From SZUA-309 sp965233675 (GTDB lineage Bacteria > Pseudomonadota > Gammaproteobacteria > Pseudomonadales > Azotimanducaceae): 64,000 nt of DNA. Below are positions 17,743-25,740 of this stretch, in pieces; position 1 is the first letter of the stretch, and every line of letters begins with the position of its first letter. The DNA lies in NCBI GenBank assembly GCA_965233675.1, contig OZ247498.1, positions 558,001 to 622,000 of the forward strand, in the 5' to 3' direction. The notes beneath the pieces are model-generated. The model had not been told where the DNA came from. It saw only the letters and a program-made list of their open reading frames with translations, and did no database searches. The position numbers and the translations under genes were made by a program.

Positions 17743-17784
17743 ATCGGCCGTTCTCCTCTGAACTGTGGGTATCGTAACAGGTGC

Positions 17785-18447
17785 TCAGCGGGAAGCAGGG
17801 CTCATCATGCCGCCGAGCTGGTCCACCATGGGAAAGAATTTTTTCCTCAGCCTCAGCAGGAGACCGGGCGTGATCTCTTCCTCGAAATCACTGAGTGTAA
17901 AGCTGAGGGTCAGACTGCCACTGGCATGTGTGATACCGGCAAGTCGGGTATCTCTCGAGAGCGGCGGCACCGGCAGGTAGGTCTGAAAGATGGAGGAGAC
18001 GTAGCCGGGCACACCGAGAAAGGACGTGCGTTTCGGTTTCAGCACGAACCAGCCGCCGACGATTTCAACCGTCGTCTCGAACTCCGCAACCGGAAAGCCG
18101 GCAATCTCGGTGTGCACCACCAGCGCGTCGCTGCCGAGTTCCAGTCGATAGGGCAGCTGAAACCGCTTCAGCCAGCGATCGAGTGCCTTCTGCCCGACGG
18201 TGATCTCGAGGCCGGGAGATTCAACCTTCAGCTGTGCGGGCAGTCCATGCACAAAGGTGGCTTTCGCCGCCACGCAGGTGATCCGTTCCAGATCCATCCA
18301 GTCCGTGGCGATACCCTGAAATTCCGCTCGTGCGTTGGTGAACTGATCAGGAAACGGTATGCCGCTGGCGTCATCCCAGTACAGCATCACGGGCAATTTC
18401 AGATAGGTACTGAGAAGTTCGTCGATCAGATCTGAGCGGTTGTCCAT
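17785..18447 (-). CDS. LmeA/DUF2993-like lipid-binding protein
   Basis: A 220-residue protein without an obvious signal peptide. The first 70 residues (MDNRSDLIDELLSTYLKLPV) are followed by a region typical of LmeA-type phospholipid-binding domains: ESPGLEITVGQKALDRWLKR, DALVVHTEIAGFPVAEFETTVEIVGGWFVLKP, TYLPVPPLSRDTRLAGITHASGSLTLSF. The start is placed at the ATG at 18447, because further upstream extension would run into the divergent gene at 18511. The assignment is by pattern only and moderate. The 63-bp gap with the SLOG-like gene should hold both promoters. Confidence 0.6.
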   Translation of the reverse strand: MDNRSDLIDELLSTYLKLPVMLYWDDASGIPFPDQFTNARAEFQGIATDWMDLERITCVAAKATFVHGLPAQLKVESPGLEITVGQKALDRWLKRFQLPYRLELGSDALVVHTEIAGFPVAEFETTVEIVGGWFVLKPKRTSFLGVPGYVSSIFQTYLPVPPLSRDTRLAGITHASGSLTLSFTLSDFEEEITPGLLLRLRKKFFPMVDQLGGMMSPASR

Positions 18448-18510
18448 GACGGCTAGTGTACTCGAATCCCCGGCTCGCGAACCGTAGCGAAAGGTGGGTA
18501 TCCTCTGGCC

Positions 18511-20238
18511 ATGGAGAGAGACGCAGACAGCATCGTGCCCGTGGATGGCGTGCCGCTGGTGATCGGCGTCACCGGGCATAGAGATCTGCTCCCGGAGGAA
18601 GAGGAGGAGATCAAACAGCGGGTGCGTGGCTTCTTCGAGCAGATGCGAACGGAATTTCCGGATCTGCCGCTGATGATGATGACGCCACTTGCCGAAGGTG
18701 CCGATCGGATCGCTGCGGAAGTGGCGCACGAACTGGGGGTTCCCATCGTGGTCCTGCTGCCCATGCCGCGTCATCTGTATGAGCGGGACTTCGAAGGGGC
18801 GTCGTTGCGCGAGTTCCAGGCCATGCACGAGCTTGGTGAGCAGGTGGAGCTGCCCTTACTTCCGGAACTGACGGAAGCCGATGTGATCAGCCAGGGCGCC
18901 GGTCGGGATATGCAGTATGCACAACTCGGTGCTTATCTGGCTGCACACAGCCATGTGCTGCTGGCTATCTGGGACGGCAAGCCGTCCAACGCCCCGGGCG
19001 GCACCGGGCACGTGATTCAATTTCATCAGCACGACGTGATCGAACTCATCGCCGGCGGGCAGCATCGCTCACCGATCGATTTCACGGAGGATGAGAGCGA
19101 TCTTGTGTTTCATGTGGTGTGCTCGAGAAAGGCATCGGGTCCGCCGGAGTTGGGCCTGGCGCCGGGAGAGACTTACTGGTTCACCCGGGACGAACTGAAA
19201 CCGCGCACGCTTTACCTGCCCGATCGCTACCGGATGGTGTTTCAGCGCATGGCGGAATTTTCTTCCGACCTCGGCCTGGCGATGGACCCGGACAACGACT
19301 ATCCCCTCCTGCCCCGGGCAGAACTGGCCCGCTGCGGTCAGGGTGCCAGAGACATCGATCGTCTCTATCACTGCGCCGATGCGCTGGCCCGACGCTATCA
19401 GAGCTATTTCTTCAGAGTGGTGCGGGCGACCGGCCTGCTGGGCCTGACTGCGGGCTTCTGCTTCGTTGCCTTTGCCGACTGGCCGGTGGTGCACGTCCTG
19501 CTGCTGCCCTACATCCTCTGTGTGCTGCTGGTGCTTTCGCTGGGCGCGCTGGACCGGCACTTTTCCTGGCAGCGCAAGTACCTGGACTACCGGGTGCTGG
19601 CCGAAGGTCTGCGGGTGCAGTTCTACTGGGCGGTGGCGGGCGTGGAAATGGAAAACCCGAGCCGCTTCAGTCACGACGCCTTTCTCAAGCGGCAGGACCT
19701 CGAGCTCGGCTGGATCCGTAATGTGATGCGCTACGCCGGCTTCAGATCCGACTCGACCGACCGCAGCTCATCCGAGGAGCTGGTGGCCCTGTGCATGGCG
19801 TACTGGGTGAATGATCAGCATAAGTACTTCCATCAGAAAGCACTGGAACGGGAACGCCGGCAACGGGTGACAGGAGGGTTCAACCTGGCCGGGCTGTTAC
19901 TGCTCGTCGCCGCCGCCCTCACGCTTGCCCTGCGCACAGATCTGGTCGATCTGACCCTGGGCGAGATTCTGATCGCCCTCATGGGTCTGGTGCCTTTCGC
20001 CATTGCCGCCCGGCAGAACTACGCCTACCGCACGGCGGAGAGTGAACTGCTCGCTCAGTTTCAGCACTACGTGCGGATCTACCGGAATGCCATCAGCCTG
20101 ATGTCGAAAGCGCCGACGCTGGCAATGAAGCAGGATATTCTGCGCGCCGTCGGAGAGGCGGCGCTGGAAGAGAACGGGCAGTGGATACTGAGGCAGCGGG
20201 AGCGGCCTTCAGTACCCACTCATACCATTCAGGGCTGA
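18511..20238 (+). CDS. SLOG-like Rossmann protein with four TM segments
   Basis: A 575-residue protein of unusual design. The N-terminal 190 residues look like a SLOG/LOG-type Rossmann nucleotide-binding domain: VIGVTGHRDL (residues 17-26), PLAEGADRIAAEVA (59-72), HVLLAIWDGK (148-157) and GGTG (163-166). Two TM pairs follow, at about 304-346 and 455-500, each followed by a helical, charged stretch (SWQRKYLDYRVLAEGLRVQFYW; RQNYAYRTAESELLAQFQHY), like SLATT-type pore domains. SLOG and SLATT domains are predicted parts of nucleotide-signal-gated conflict systems. That function is inference; no partner synthase is adjacent. It ends 3 bases from ompW, convergently. Confidence 0.75.
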   Translation: MERDADSIVPVDGVPLVIGVTGHRDLLPEEEEEIKQRVRGFFEQMRTEFPDLPLMMMTPLAEGADRIAAEVAHELGVPIVVLLPMPRHLYERDFEGASLREFQAMHELGEQVELPLLPELTEADVISQGAGRDMQYAQLGAYLAAHSHVLLAIWDGKPSNAPGGTGHVIQFHQHDVIELIAGGQHRSPIDFTEDESDLVFHVVCSRKASGPPELGLAPGETYWFTRDELKPRTLYLPDRYRMVFQRMAEFSSDLGLAMDPDNDYPLLPRAELARCGQGARDIDRLYHCADALARRYQSYFFRVVRATGLLGLTAGFCFVAFADWPVVHVLLLPYILCVLLVLSLGALDRHFSWQRKYLDYRVLAEGLRVQFYWAVAGVEMENPSRFSHDAFLKRQDLELGWIRNVMRYAGFRSDSTDRSSSEELVALCMAYWVNDQHKYFHQKALERERRQRVTGGFNLAGLLLLVAAALTLALRTDLVDLTLGEILIALMGLVPFAIAARQNYAYRTAESELLAQFQHYVRIYRNAISLMSKAPTLAMKQDILRAVGEAALEENGQWILRQRERPSVPTHTIQG

Positions 20239-20241
20239 CGC

Positions 20242-20898
20242 TCAGAACTCCCAGCCGATGTTGATGGCGTAAACCCAGGGATCGATTTCCGCGGTGGTCT
20301 TGAGCACGGTATCCGGCGTGCCCGGGATGGTGATCTTCACATCAGAATCGATATCCATGTAGCGGATGTTGCCGTTCAGGAACATGCGCTCGGTGAGCAT
20401 CACGTCCACGCCGAAGACGGCCGCAAGACCGACGGAATTCTGCAGGCTCAGCGAGGCATCCAGATCGTCCAGAAGACCTTTTTCGCTTTCTTCGAAGAAG
20501 ATGGTCCAGTTGATGCCGAGGCCGGCGTACGGCTGCCATTTGCCGCTTGGATTGAAGTTCCACACACCTGAAAGGGTGGGTGGCAGGTGTTTCACCGATG
20601 CGACCTTGGCGCTGTCCGTGCCGTCATCAATGCTGATGTCGTGTTCGAACGGCAACGCGGCGAGGAGTTCGATGCCGAAGTTGTCCGTGATCATGTAGGT
20701 GCCGTCGAAAGTGAACATGCCCGTACCGTCTACTTCGAGGTCCACCCCCAGCTCATCGATGGAACCATTGTCGGATTTGGGGTCGATGTACGATGAGCCT
20801 GCCCGGATGATCCAGTCACCCTTTTCCCTTGCTTCGGCGTCGTTGATCGAAATCAGCACGGCGGCTGCAAACAGCGCAGCCAGTATCAGTGAACGCAT
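20242..20898 (-). CDS. ompW: OmpW-family outer-membrane protein
   Basis: A 218-residue, eight-stranded outer-membrane barrel. It has a signal peptide (cleavage near DAEA), an OmpW N-terminus (GDWIIRAGSSYIDPKSDN), LPPTLSGVWNFNPSGKWQPY, AGLGINWTIFF and the terminal GWEF. OmpW proteins form narrow hydrophobic channels and respond to oxygen and stress in enterobacteria. A perfect FNR-type palindrome lies 88-101 bases upstream of its ATG, consistent with oxygen control. Confidence 0.92.
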   Translation of the reverse strand: MRSLILAALFAAAVLISINDAEAREKGDWIIRAGSSYIDPKSDNGSIDELGVDLEVDGTGMFTFDGTYMITDNFGIELLAALPFEHDISIDDGTDSAKVASVKHLPPTLSGVWNFNPSGKWQPYAGLGINWTIFFEESEKGLLDDLDASLSLQNSVGLAAVFGVDVMLTERMFLNGNIRYMDIDSDVKITIPGTPDTVLKTTAEIDPWVYAINIGWEF

Positions 20899-20985
20899 TG
20901 TGTAGTCCTTTGTGAGTCATCGAAAAGCAGGGCATATGAGACGCGAGGTGCCTGGGTGGAGACATACGCGGTTCCCGTATCGGGC

Positions 20986-20999
20986 TTGATCTCGATCAA
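20986..20999 (-). promoter_or_regulatory. FNR/Anr-type binding site upstream of ompW
   Basis: TTGATCTCGATCAA is an exact match to the FNR consensus TTGAT-N4-ATCAA. It sits between divergent ompW and the M20 deacylase. A TATGTC hexamer lies 19 bases downstream on the ompW strand, so activation of ompW under low oxygen is plausible. A role on the other gene cannot be excluded. Confidence 0.75.
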
Positions 21000-21037
21000 A
21001 TCCCGCTTCGGATGAGGCGAGGTGCTATGCTCAGCGG

Positions 21038-22195
21038 ATGAGTGAAGTTCGAACCCCCAGGGAAATGATCGAAGCCCTGATCGCCATCCCCACCGTATCC
21101 AGAGACTCCAATCTGGCCTGCATCGCCTTCATCCGTGACTACCTGGCCGGGTTTGGCGTTCAGTCCACACTGGTCGAGAACGAAGACGGCAGTAAGGCGA
21201 ATCTCTACGCCACGGTCGGACCGACGGTGCCGGGCGGGGTGGTGCTGTCCGGGCATACCGACGTGGTGCCGATCGACGACCAGGACTGGGACAGCGATCC
21301 CTTTCAGGTGGTGGAGAAGGAAGGCCGGCTCTACGGTCGCGGCACCTGTGACATGAAGTCTTTCTATGCCATTGCCCTGGCGCTTCTGCCGGAGATGGGA
21401 AATCTGAAACGCCCCATCCACTTTGCGCTCTCCTACGATGAAGAGGTGGGCTGTCTCGGCGCGCCGGCGCTGATCGAGGCCATGACTGCCGCGGTGCCGA
21501 AACCGGAAGCCGTCATCGTCGGTGAGCCGACGATGATGCGGGTGGTCAAGGCGCACAAAAGTATTTTCCGCTTCAATACCCGCATCACAGGCCACGAAGC
21601 GCACTCCAGCCAGCCGCACCGGGGCGTGTCAGCGGTGATGGTGGCTGGTCGGATGATCAACTGGTTGCACGAAAGGCAGGCACGGAACGCGGCGGAAGCC
21701 AGTCCGAACTGCACGTTCGAGCCACCCTTCACCAGCCTGCACTGCGGTGTGGTGCAGGGCGGAACGGCCACCAACATCATGGCCCATCACTGTGAGTTCG
21801 ATGCCGACTTCCGCTCGGTGCCGGGGGAAGATGCCCGCGTTTATTTCGAGGAACTGGAAACCTATGCCCGGGAGGTGCTGGAGCCCGAGATGCAGGCCAT
21901 CGCTCCGGAAACCGGGATCGAGTTTCGAATCGATGCCTGCGTCCCGGCATTCGAAGCGGCCGAAGACGATCCGGCTGTCACCCTGATCCGGCGTTTGACG
22001 GGCCAGAATGATATGGAGTGTGTCTCCTACGGTGCCGAAGCCGGACAGTTTCAGGAAGCCGGCCATTCGGTGGTGATGTGCGGGCCTGGCAGTATCGACC
22101 AGGCCCATCAGCCCAACGAATACATCAGTCTGGCGCAGGTGGAAGAGAGCGTCGCCTTTACACGACGCCTGATCGACTATCTCTCCCGAGACTGA
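21038..22195 (+). CDS. argE: acetylornithine deacetylase (M20 family)
   Basis: A 385-residue zinc deacylase of the ArgE/DapE group. Metal and catalytic motifs: VVLSGHTDVVPIDDQDW (zinc His and catalytic Asp), GRGTCDMKSF (bridging Asp), SYDEEVGC (catalytic Glu plus ligand), and CGPGSIDQAHQPNEYI near the C-terminus, which is typical of ArgE. The reaction releases acetate from N-acetylornithine in arginine synthesis. Length and motifs fit ArgE well. No other arginine gene adjoins it; an ArgG-related gene is 20 kb away. Confidence 0.88.
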   Translation: MSEVRTPREMIEALIAIPTVSRDSNLACIAFIRDYLAGFGVQSTLVENEDGSKANLYATVGPTVPGGVVLSGHTDVVPIDDQDWDSDPFQVVEKEGRLYGRGTCDMKSFYAIALALLPEMGNLKRPIHFALSYDEEVGCLGAPALIEAMTAAVPKPEAVIVGEPTMMRVVKAHKSIFRFNTRITGHEAHSSQPHRGVSAVMVAGRMINWLHERQARNAAEASPNCTFEPPFTSLHCGVVQGGTATNIMAHHCEFDADFRSVPGEDARVYFEELETYAREVLEPEMQAIAPETGIEFRIDACVPAFEAAEDDPAVTLIRRLTGQNDMECVSYGAEAGQFQEAGHSVVMCGPGSIDQAHQPNEYISLAQVEESVAFTRRLIDYLSRD

Positions 22196-22216
22196 TCCGA
22201 GCCGGGCGCTTGGCGC

Positions 22217-23542
22217 TCAGATTCTGCATTCTGGCGGATGGCCCGCCGCCGCCGCATAGGCTTCCACTTCCGCCCAGACCCGCATGGTGTTGCCACCCCA
22301 GATCTTCTCGATGTCTTCTTCGCTGTAGCCGCGCTCGAGCAGACCGGTCACCAGATTCGGATATTCGCTCACGTCCTTGAGTCCGATGGGCAGGCTGTCG
22401 CCGACGCCGTCGTAGTCCGAACCGATGCCGACGTGGTCGATACCGGCAAATTCCACGGCCCGATCGATATGATCGAGCACGTCCTCGACGGTGGCATACG
22501 GGTAGGGGTTTTCCTCACGATAGCGCGCGGCAAATTCGGCCATCTTCGCCTCATCCAGGTTCTCGGCGCTTTCAGCGCGAAAACGAATCATGGCCTGCTG
22601 TGCCTCATTGCCGTAGTCCCGGGCGGTTTTGGTCAGGAAGCTGGAGCCGAAGTTGATCTGGATCACGCCGCCGTTCTCGCCGAGCGCTGCCACCATTTCA
22701 TCGGTCATGTTGCGCTGGAAACCAGGCGTGTAGTGACGCATGGATGAGTGGCTGGCAATCACCGGCACCTCCGTCAGTTCCAGGACCTGCCAGAAGGCTT
22801 TGTCCGAGACATGGGAGATGTCGACCATCACACCCTGACGGTTCATCTCCGGCACCAGGGTCTTGCCGAAATCGGACAGTCCCTGCCAGCGCTCGTTCAG
22901 ATCGTAGGAGGAGTCGGAGATATGGTTCGATTTGGAATGCGCCAGGGTGATGTAGCGGATACCGCGATCGGCGAAATGGCTGAGATTCTCGAAACTGCCT
23001 TCGATGGGGCCACCGTTTTCCATCCCCATGGGCAGGGCGATTTTTCCTGCCGCTTTGAGCGCCAGCACATCGGCGGTGCAGGTGGCGACGCCGAACTTAT
23101 CCGGCGCCTGGGCCGCCAGCGCTTCCACGGAATCGATCAGGCCTTCCGCGAAGCCTCTGGCTTCCCCGGCCGCGTCCACATCCGCCGGGATGTAGATCGA
23201 CATGAACATGGCATCCAGCCCGCCAGCCACCGCGCGCGGATAGTCGAAATCGCCTCCATCTGTGGCGACACTCACATCTTCCCATCCCTTGTGCAGGCGA
23301 TAGGGCACGTCAATATGCGTATCGATCAGCAGGAAGCGCTGGGCGAGTTCGGTGCCCGGGTCCGTGGTTTCTACTGCCGATGCAGATTCTGATTCTGGTC
23401 CGGCACTGTCGGTCGCTGAGTCGCCGCAGCCGCTCAGACCGAGCGCCGCAACGAGCAGGAATCCGGTGGTAAGGAGTCCGGTGGAAAAGAGTCCGTTAGA
23501 AAATAAAGAAGGGGTCGACCCCGGGGTAGATACTGAACGCAT
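22217..23542 (-). CDS. membrane dipeptidase (peptidase M19), lipoprotein
   Basis: A renal-dipeptidase-family zinc peptidase, 441 residues from the ATG at 23542. Motifs: LIDTHIDVPYRL (first metal ligands), MGMENGGPI, ITLAHSKSNHISDSS, GVMVDISHVSDKAFW, VIASHSSMRHY and HVGIGSDYDGVGDSLP. It carries a signal peptide with lipobox LGLSGC, so it should be lipid-anchored in the periplasm. AGGAAG precedes the chosen ATG; another ATG at 23572 is possible. The signal peptide contains a 15-bp tandem repeat. The family cleaves dipeptides including some with D-residues. Confidence 0.92.
   Translation of the reverse strand: MRSVSTPGSTPSLFSNGLFSTGLLTTGFLLVAALGLSGCGDSATDSAGPESESASAVETTDPGTELAQRFLLIDTHIDVPYRLHKGWEDVSVATDGGDFDYPRAVAGGLDAMFMSIYIPADVDAAGEARGFAEGLIDSVEALAAQAPDKFGVATCTADVLALKAAGKIALPMGMENGGPIEGSFENLSHFADRGIRYITLAHSKSNHISDSSYDLNERWQGLSDFGKTLVPEMNRQGVMVDISHVSDKAFWQVLELTEVPVIASHSSMRHYTPGFQRNMTDEMVAALGENGGVIQINFGSSFLTKTARDYGNEAQQAMIRFRAESAENLDEAKMAEFAARYREENPYPYATVEDVLDHIDRAVEFAGIDHVGIGSDYDGVGDSLPIGLKDVSEYPNLVTGLLERGYSEEDIEKIWGGNTMRVWAEVEAYAAAAGHPPECRI
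23460..23504 (-). repeat. 15-bp tandem repeat (3 units) in the dipeptidase signal peptide
   Basis: Plus-strand units AATCCGGTGGTAAGG, AGTCCGGTGGAAAAG and AGTCCGTTAGAAAAT encode the repeated pentapeptides NGLFS-TGLLT-TGFLL of the hydrophobic core. Confidence 0.65.
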
Positions 23543-23644
23543 TGCTTCCTGTCCGCAGAACGAAGCGCCCATATTCACACGTGCTCAATACAGGGCACAA
23601 CCGCGCTAGAATGGGCGCAACACAGGTTGATACTCAGGTAAGTC

Positions 23645-25207
23645 ATGAGCAGGACGATCATCCGTCAGGAAGACCTCATTCAGAGCGTGGCCGACGCGCT
23701 GCAGTTTATCTCCTACTACCACCCGGTGGATTTCATTCGGGGCATGCGGGAGGCCTGGGAGAAGGAGGAATCCCCGGCGGCCAAGGCCGCGCTGACCCAG
23801 GTGCTGGTCAATTCCCGGATGTGCGCGATCGGCAAACGTCCCATCTGCCAGGACACGGGCATTGTCATCGCCTTCGTGGAAGTGGGCATGGACGTGCAGT
23901 GGGAAGCGGACATGAGCGTCGACGATATGATCAACGAAGGCGTACGCCGTGGCTACGGCAACCCGGACAATGTGCTGCGGGCGTCTGTGCTCGCCGATCC
24001 GGACGGAAGCCGGGCGAATACGAAAGACAACACGCCGGCCGTCATCCACTACAAAGTGGTGCCCGGCAACAAGGTGAGTGTGGAAGTTGCGGCAAAAGGG
24101 GGCGGCAGCGAGGCCAAGGCCAAGTTCGCCATGCTCAATCCCTCTGATTCCATCGTCGACTGGATTCTGTCCGTGGTCCCCACGATGGGTGCCGGCTGGT
24201 GTCCGCCCGGGTTGCTCGGTGTGGGGATCGGCGGGACCCCGGAAAAGGCCATGGTGCTCGCCAAGGAGTCGATGATGGATCCCATCGACATTCACGAGTT
24301 GCAGGCGCGCGGACCGGCCGATCATCTTGAGGCGCTCCGTCTGGAACTGTTCGAGAAAGTGAACGCGCTGGGGATCGGTGCCCAGGGGCTCGGCGGGCTG
24401 ACGACGCTGCTGGACGTGAAAGTCCGGGAGTATCCCACCCATGCGGCAAACAAACCTGTGGCCGTGATTCCGAACTGTGCGGCCACCCGGCACGTTCACT
24501 TCACGCTGGATGGCAGCGGCCCGGCGGCGTTTGCGCCGCCCGATCTCTCGGAGTGGCCGGAAATCGACTTCGATCTCGGAGAGGACGTGCGCCGGGTCAA
24601 TCTGGATACGCTGACGCCGGAAGAAGTGGCCACCTGGAACTCCGGCGACACCCTGCTGCTGTCCGGGAAGCTGCTCACCGGTCGGGATGCGGCGCACAAA
24701 AAGCTGGCGGATCTGATCGAGGCGGGCGAGGAACTGCCCGTGGACTTCACCAACCGTCTCATCTACTACGTGGGTCCGGTGGATCCCGTCCGCGACGAAG
24801 TGATCGGTCCGGCGGGTCCGACCACCGCCACCCGGATGGATAAATTCACCCGGGCCATGCTGGAGAAGACCGGTCTGATCGGCATGGTCGGCAAGGCGGA
24901 GCGGGGCGATGCCGCCATCGACGCGATCCGGGATGCCAAAGCCGCCTACATGATCGCCGTGGGCGGGGCGGCCTATCTGGTTGCCAAAGCCATCACCCGG
25001 TCCACGGTCATTGCCTTCCCCGAACTCGGGATGGAGGCGATTCACGAATTCGAGGTAAAAGACATGCCGGTCACGGTCGCTGTGGATGCCACCGGTGCGT
25101 CGGTGCACAAACAGGGCCCGCAGATCTGGTCAGCGAAGATTGCTGAACGGGCTGAACGGGCTGAACGGGCTGAACGGGCTGAACGGATAGATGCGACGAA
25201 TGTCTGA
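23645..25207 (+). CDS. class I fumarate hydratase (Fe-S)
   Basis: A 520-residue iron-sulfur fumarase (FumA/FumB type), interconverting fumarate and malate in the TCA cycle. The three cluster cysteines are visible in RPICQDTGIVIAF, MGAGWCPPGLLG and VIPNCAATRHVHF. The C-terminal domain contains NRLIYYVGPVDPV, GPAGPTTATRMD and GKAERGDAAID. The C-terminus ends in an AERAERAERAERAERID tail encoded by a 9-bp tandem repeat, which is not part of the family core. Confidence 0.95.
   Translation: MSRTIIRQEDLIQSVADALQFISYYHPVDFIRGMREAWEKEESPAAKAALTQVLVNSRMCAIGKRPICQDTGIVIAFVEVGMDVQWEADMSVDDMINEGVRRGYGNPDNVLRASVLADPDGSRANTKDNTPAVIHYKVVPGNKVSVEVAAKGGGSEAKAKFAMLNPSDSIVDWILSVVPTMGAGWCPPGLLGVGIGGTPEKAMVLAKESMMDPIDIHELQARGPADHLEALRLELFEKVNALGIGAQGLGGLTTLLDVKVREYPTHAANKPVAVIPNCAATRHVHFTLDGSGPAAFAPPDLSEWPEIDFDLGEDVRRVNLDTLTPEEVATWNSGDTLLLSGKLLTGRDAAHKKLADLIEAGEELPVDFTNRLIYYVGPVDPVRDEVIGPAGPTTATRMDKFTRAMLEKTGLIGMVGKAERGDAAIDAIRDAKAAYMIAVGGAAYLVAKAITRSTVIAFPELGMEAIHEFEVKDMPVTVAVDATGASVHKQGPQIWSAKIAERAERAERAERAERIDATNV
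25142..25186 (+). repeat. 9-bp tandem repeat (5 perfect units) at the fumarase C-terminus
   Basis: GCTGAACGG is repeated five times without mismatch, encoding an AER tail just before the stop codon. Such perfect repeats are expected to vary in copy number between strains. Confidence 0.85.
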
Positions 25208-25239
25208 ACAGGACCGGCAACCACAAAGGGAGAGAAGCC

Positions 25240-25740
25240 ATGCTCAGCAATGAGAGCCGGAGAAACCATCTGAAGACCATGGGCGCGCTGATCGGTGGTG
25301 CGGCCTTGGTGGGTCCCGGCCGGGCGAGCAGTGCCACCCTGCCGGCGGCTGCAGACCGATCCCGACTGATCTACATCACGCCGCTGAAATCGGATGCGTC
25401 TGAAAGCACCTGCCAGGCGGAAGTCTGGTTCCTGCGCGACGCCGACGCCCTGTTTGTGGTCACCCAGGCGGACGCCTGGCGGGCCGAAGCCATCGGCAAA
25501 GGCCGGGATGTGGCGAAAATCTGGGTGGGGGACGTAGGTGTGTGGTCGAGGAACCCGGAATACCGGGAACTTCCCTGGGTGCTGGCCCGGGGCAGCATCG
25601 TCTCGGACCCGGCTGTCCGTACCGGGATGCTGGATAAGTTTGGCGGCAAGTATACGGATGAGTGGCCGGTCTGGGGGCCGCGCTGGAAAACCGGGCTCGC
25701 AGAGGGTTCCCGGGTGATGATCCGCTACCAGGTGGTTTAG
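25240..25740 (+). CDS. exported DUF385/split-barrel-like protein
   Basis: A 166-residue protein with an N-terminal twin-arginine-like signal (ESRRNHLKTMGALIGGAALVG). The mature domain (RLIYITPLKSDASESTCQAEVWFLRDADALFVVT, WRAEAIGKGRDVAKIWVGDVGVW) resembles pyridoxamine-oxidase-like or deazaflavin-nitroreductase split-barrels that bind flavin cofactors. Cofactor and substrate are unknown. A strong GGGAGAG precedes the ATG. It follows the fumarase by 32 bases and overlaps the convergent DAHP synthase stop by four. Confidence 0.65.
   Translation: MLSNESRRNHLKTMGALIGGAALVGPGRASSATLPAAADRSRLIYITPLKSDASESTCQAEVWFLRDADALFVVTQADAWRAEAIGKGRDVAKIWVGDVGVWSRNPEYRELPWVLARGSIVSDPAVRTGMLDKFGGKYTDEWPVWGPRWKTGLAEGSRVMIRYQVV

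Noticed and set aside
23511..23522. Palindrome GGGGTCGACCCC as a regulatory site
   Set aside because: It lies within the dipeptidase coding region and follows from local Gly/Thr/Pro codons; no promoter context.
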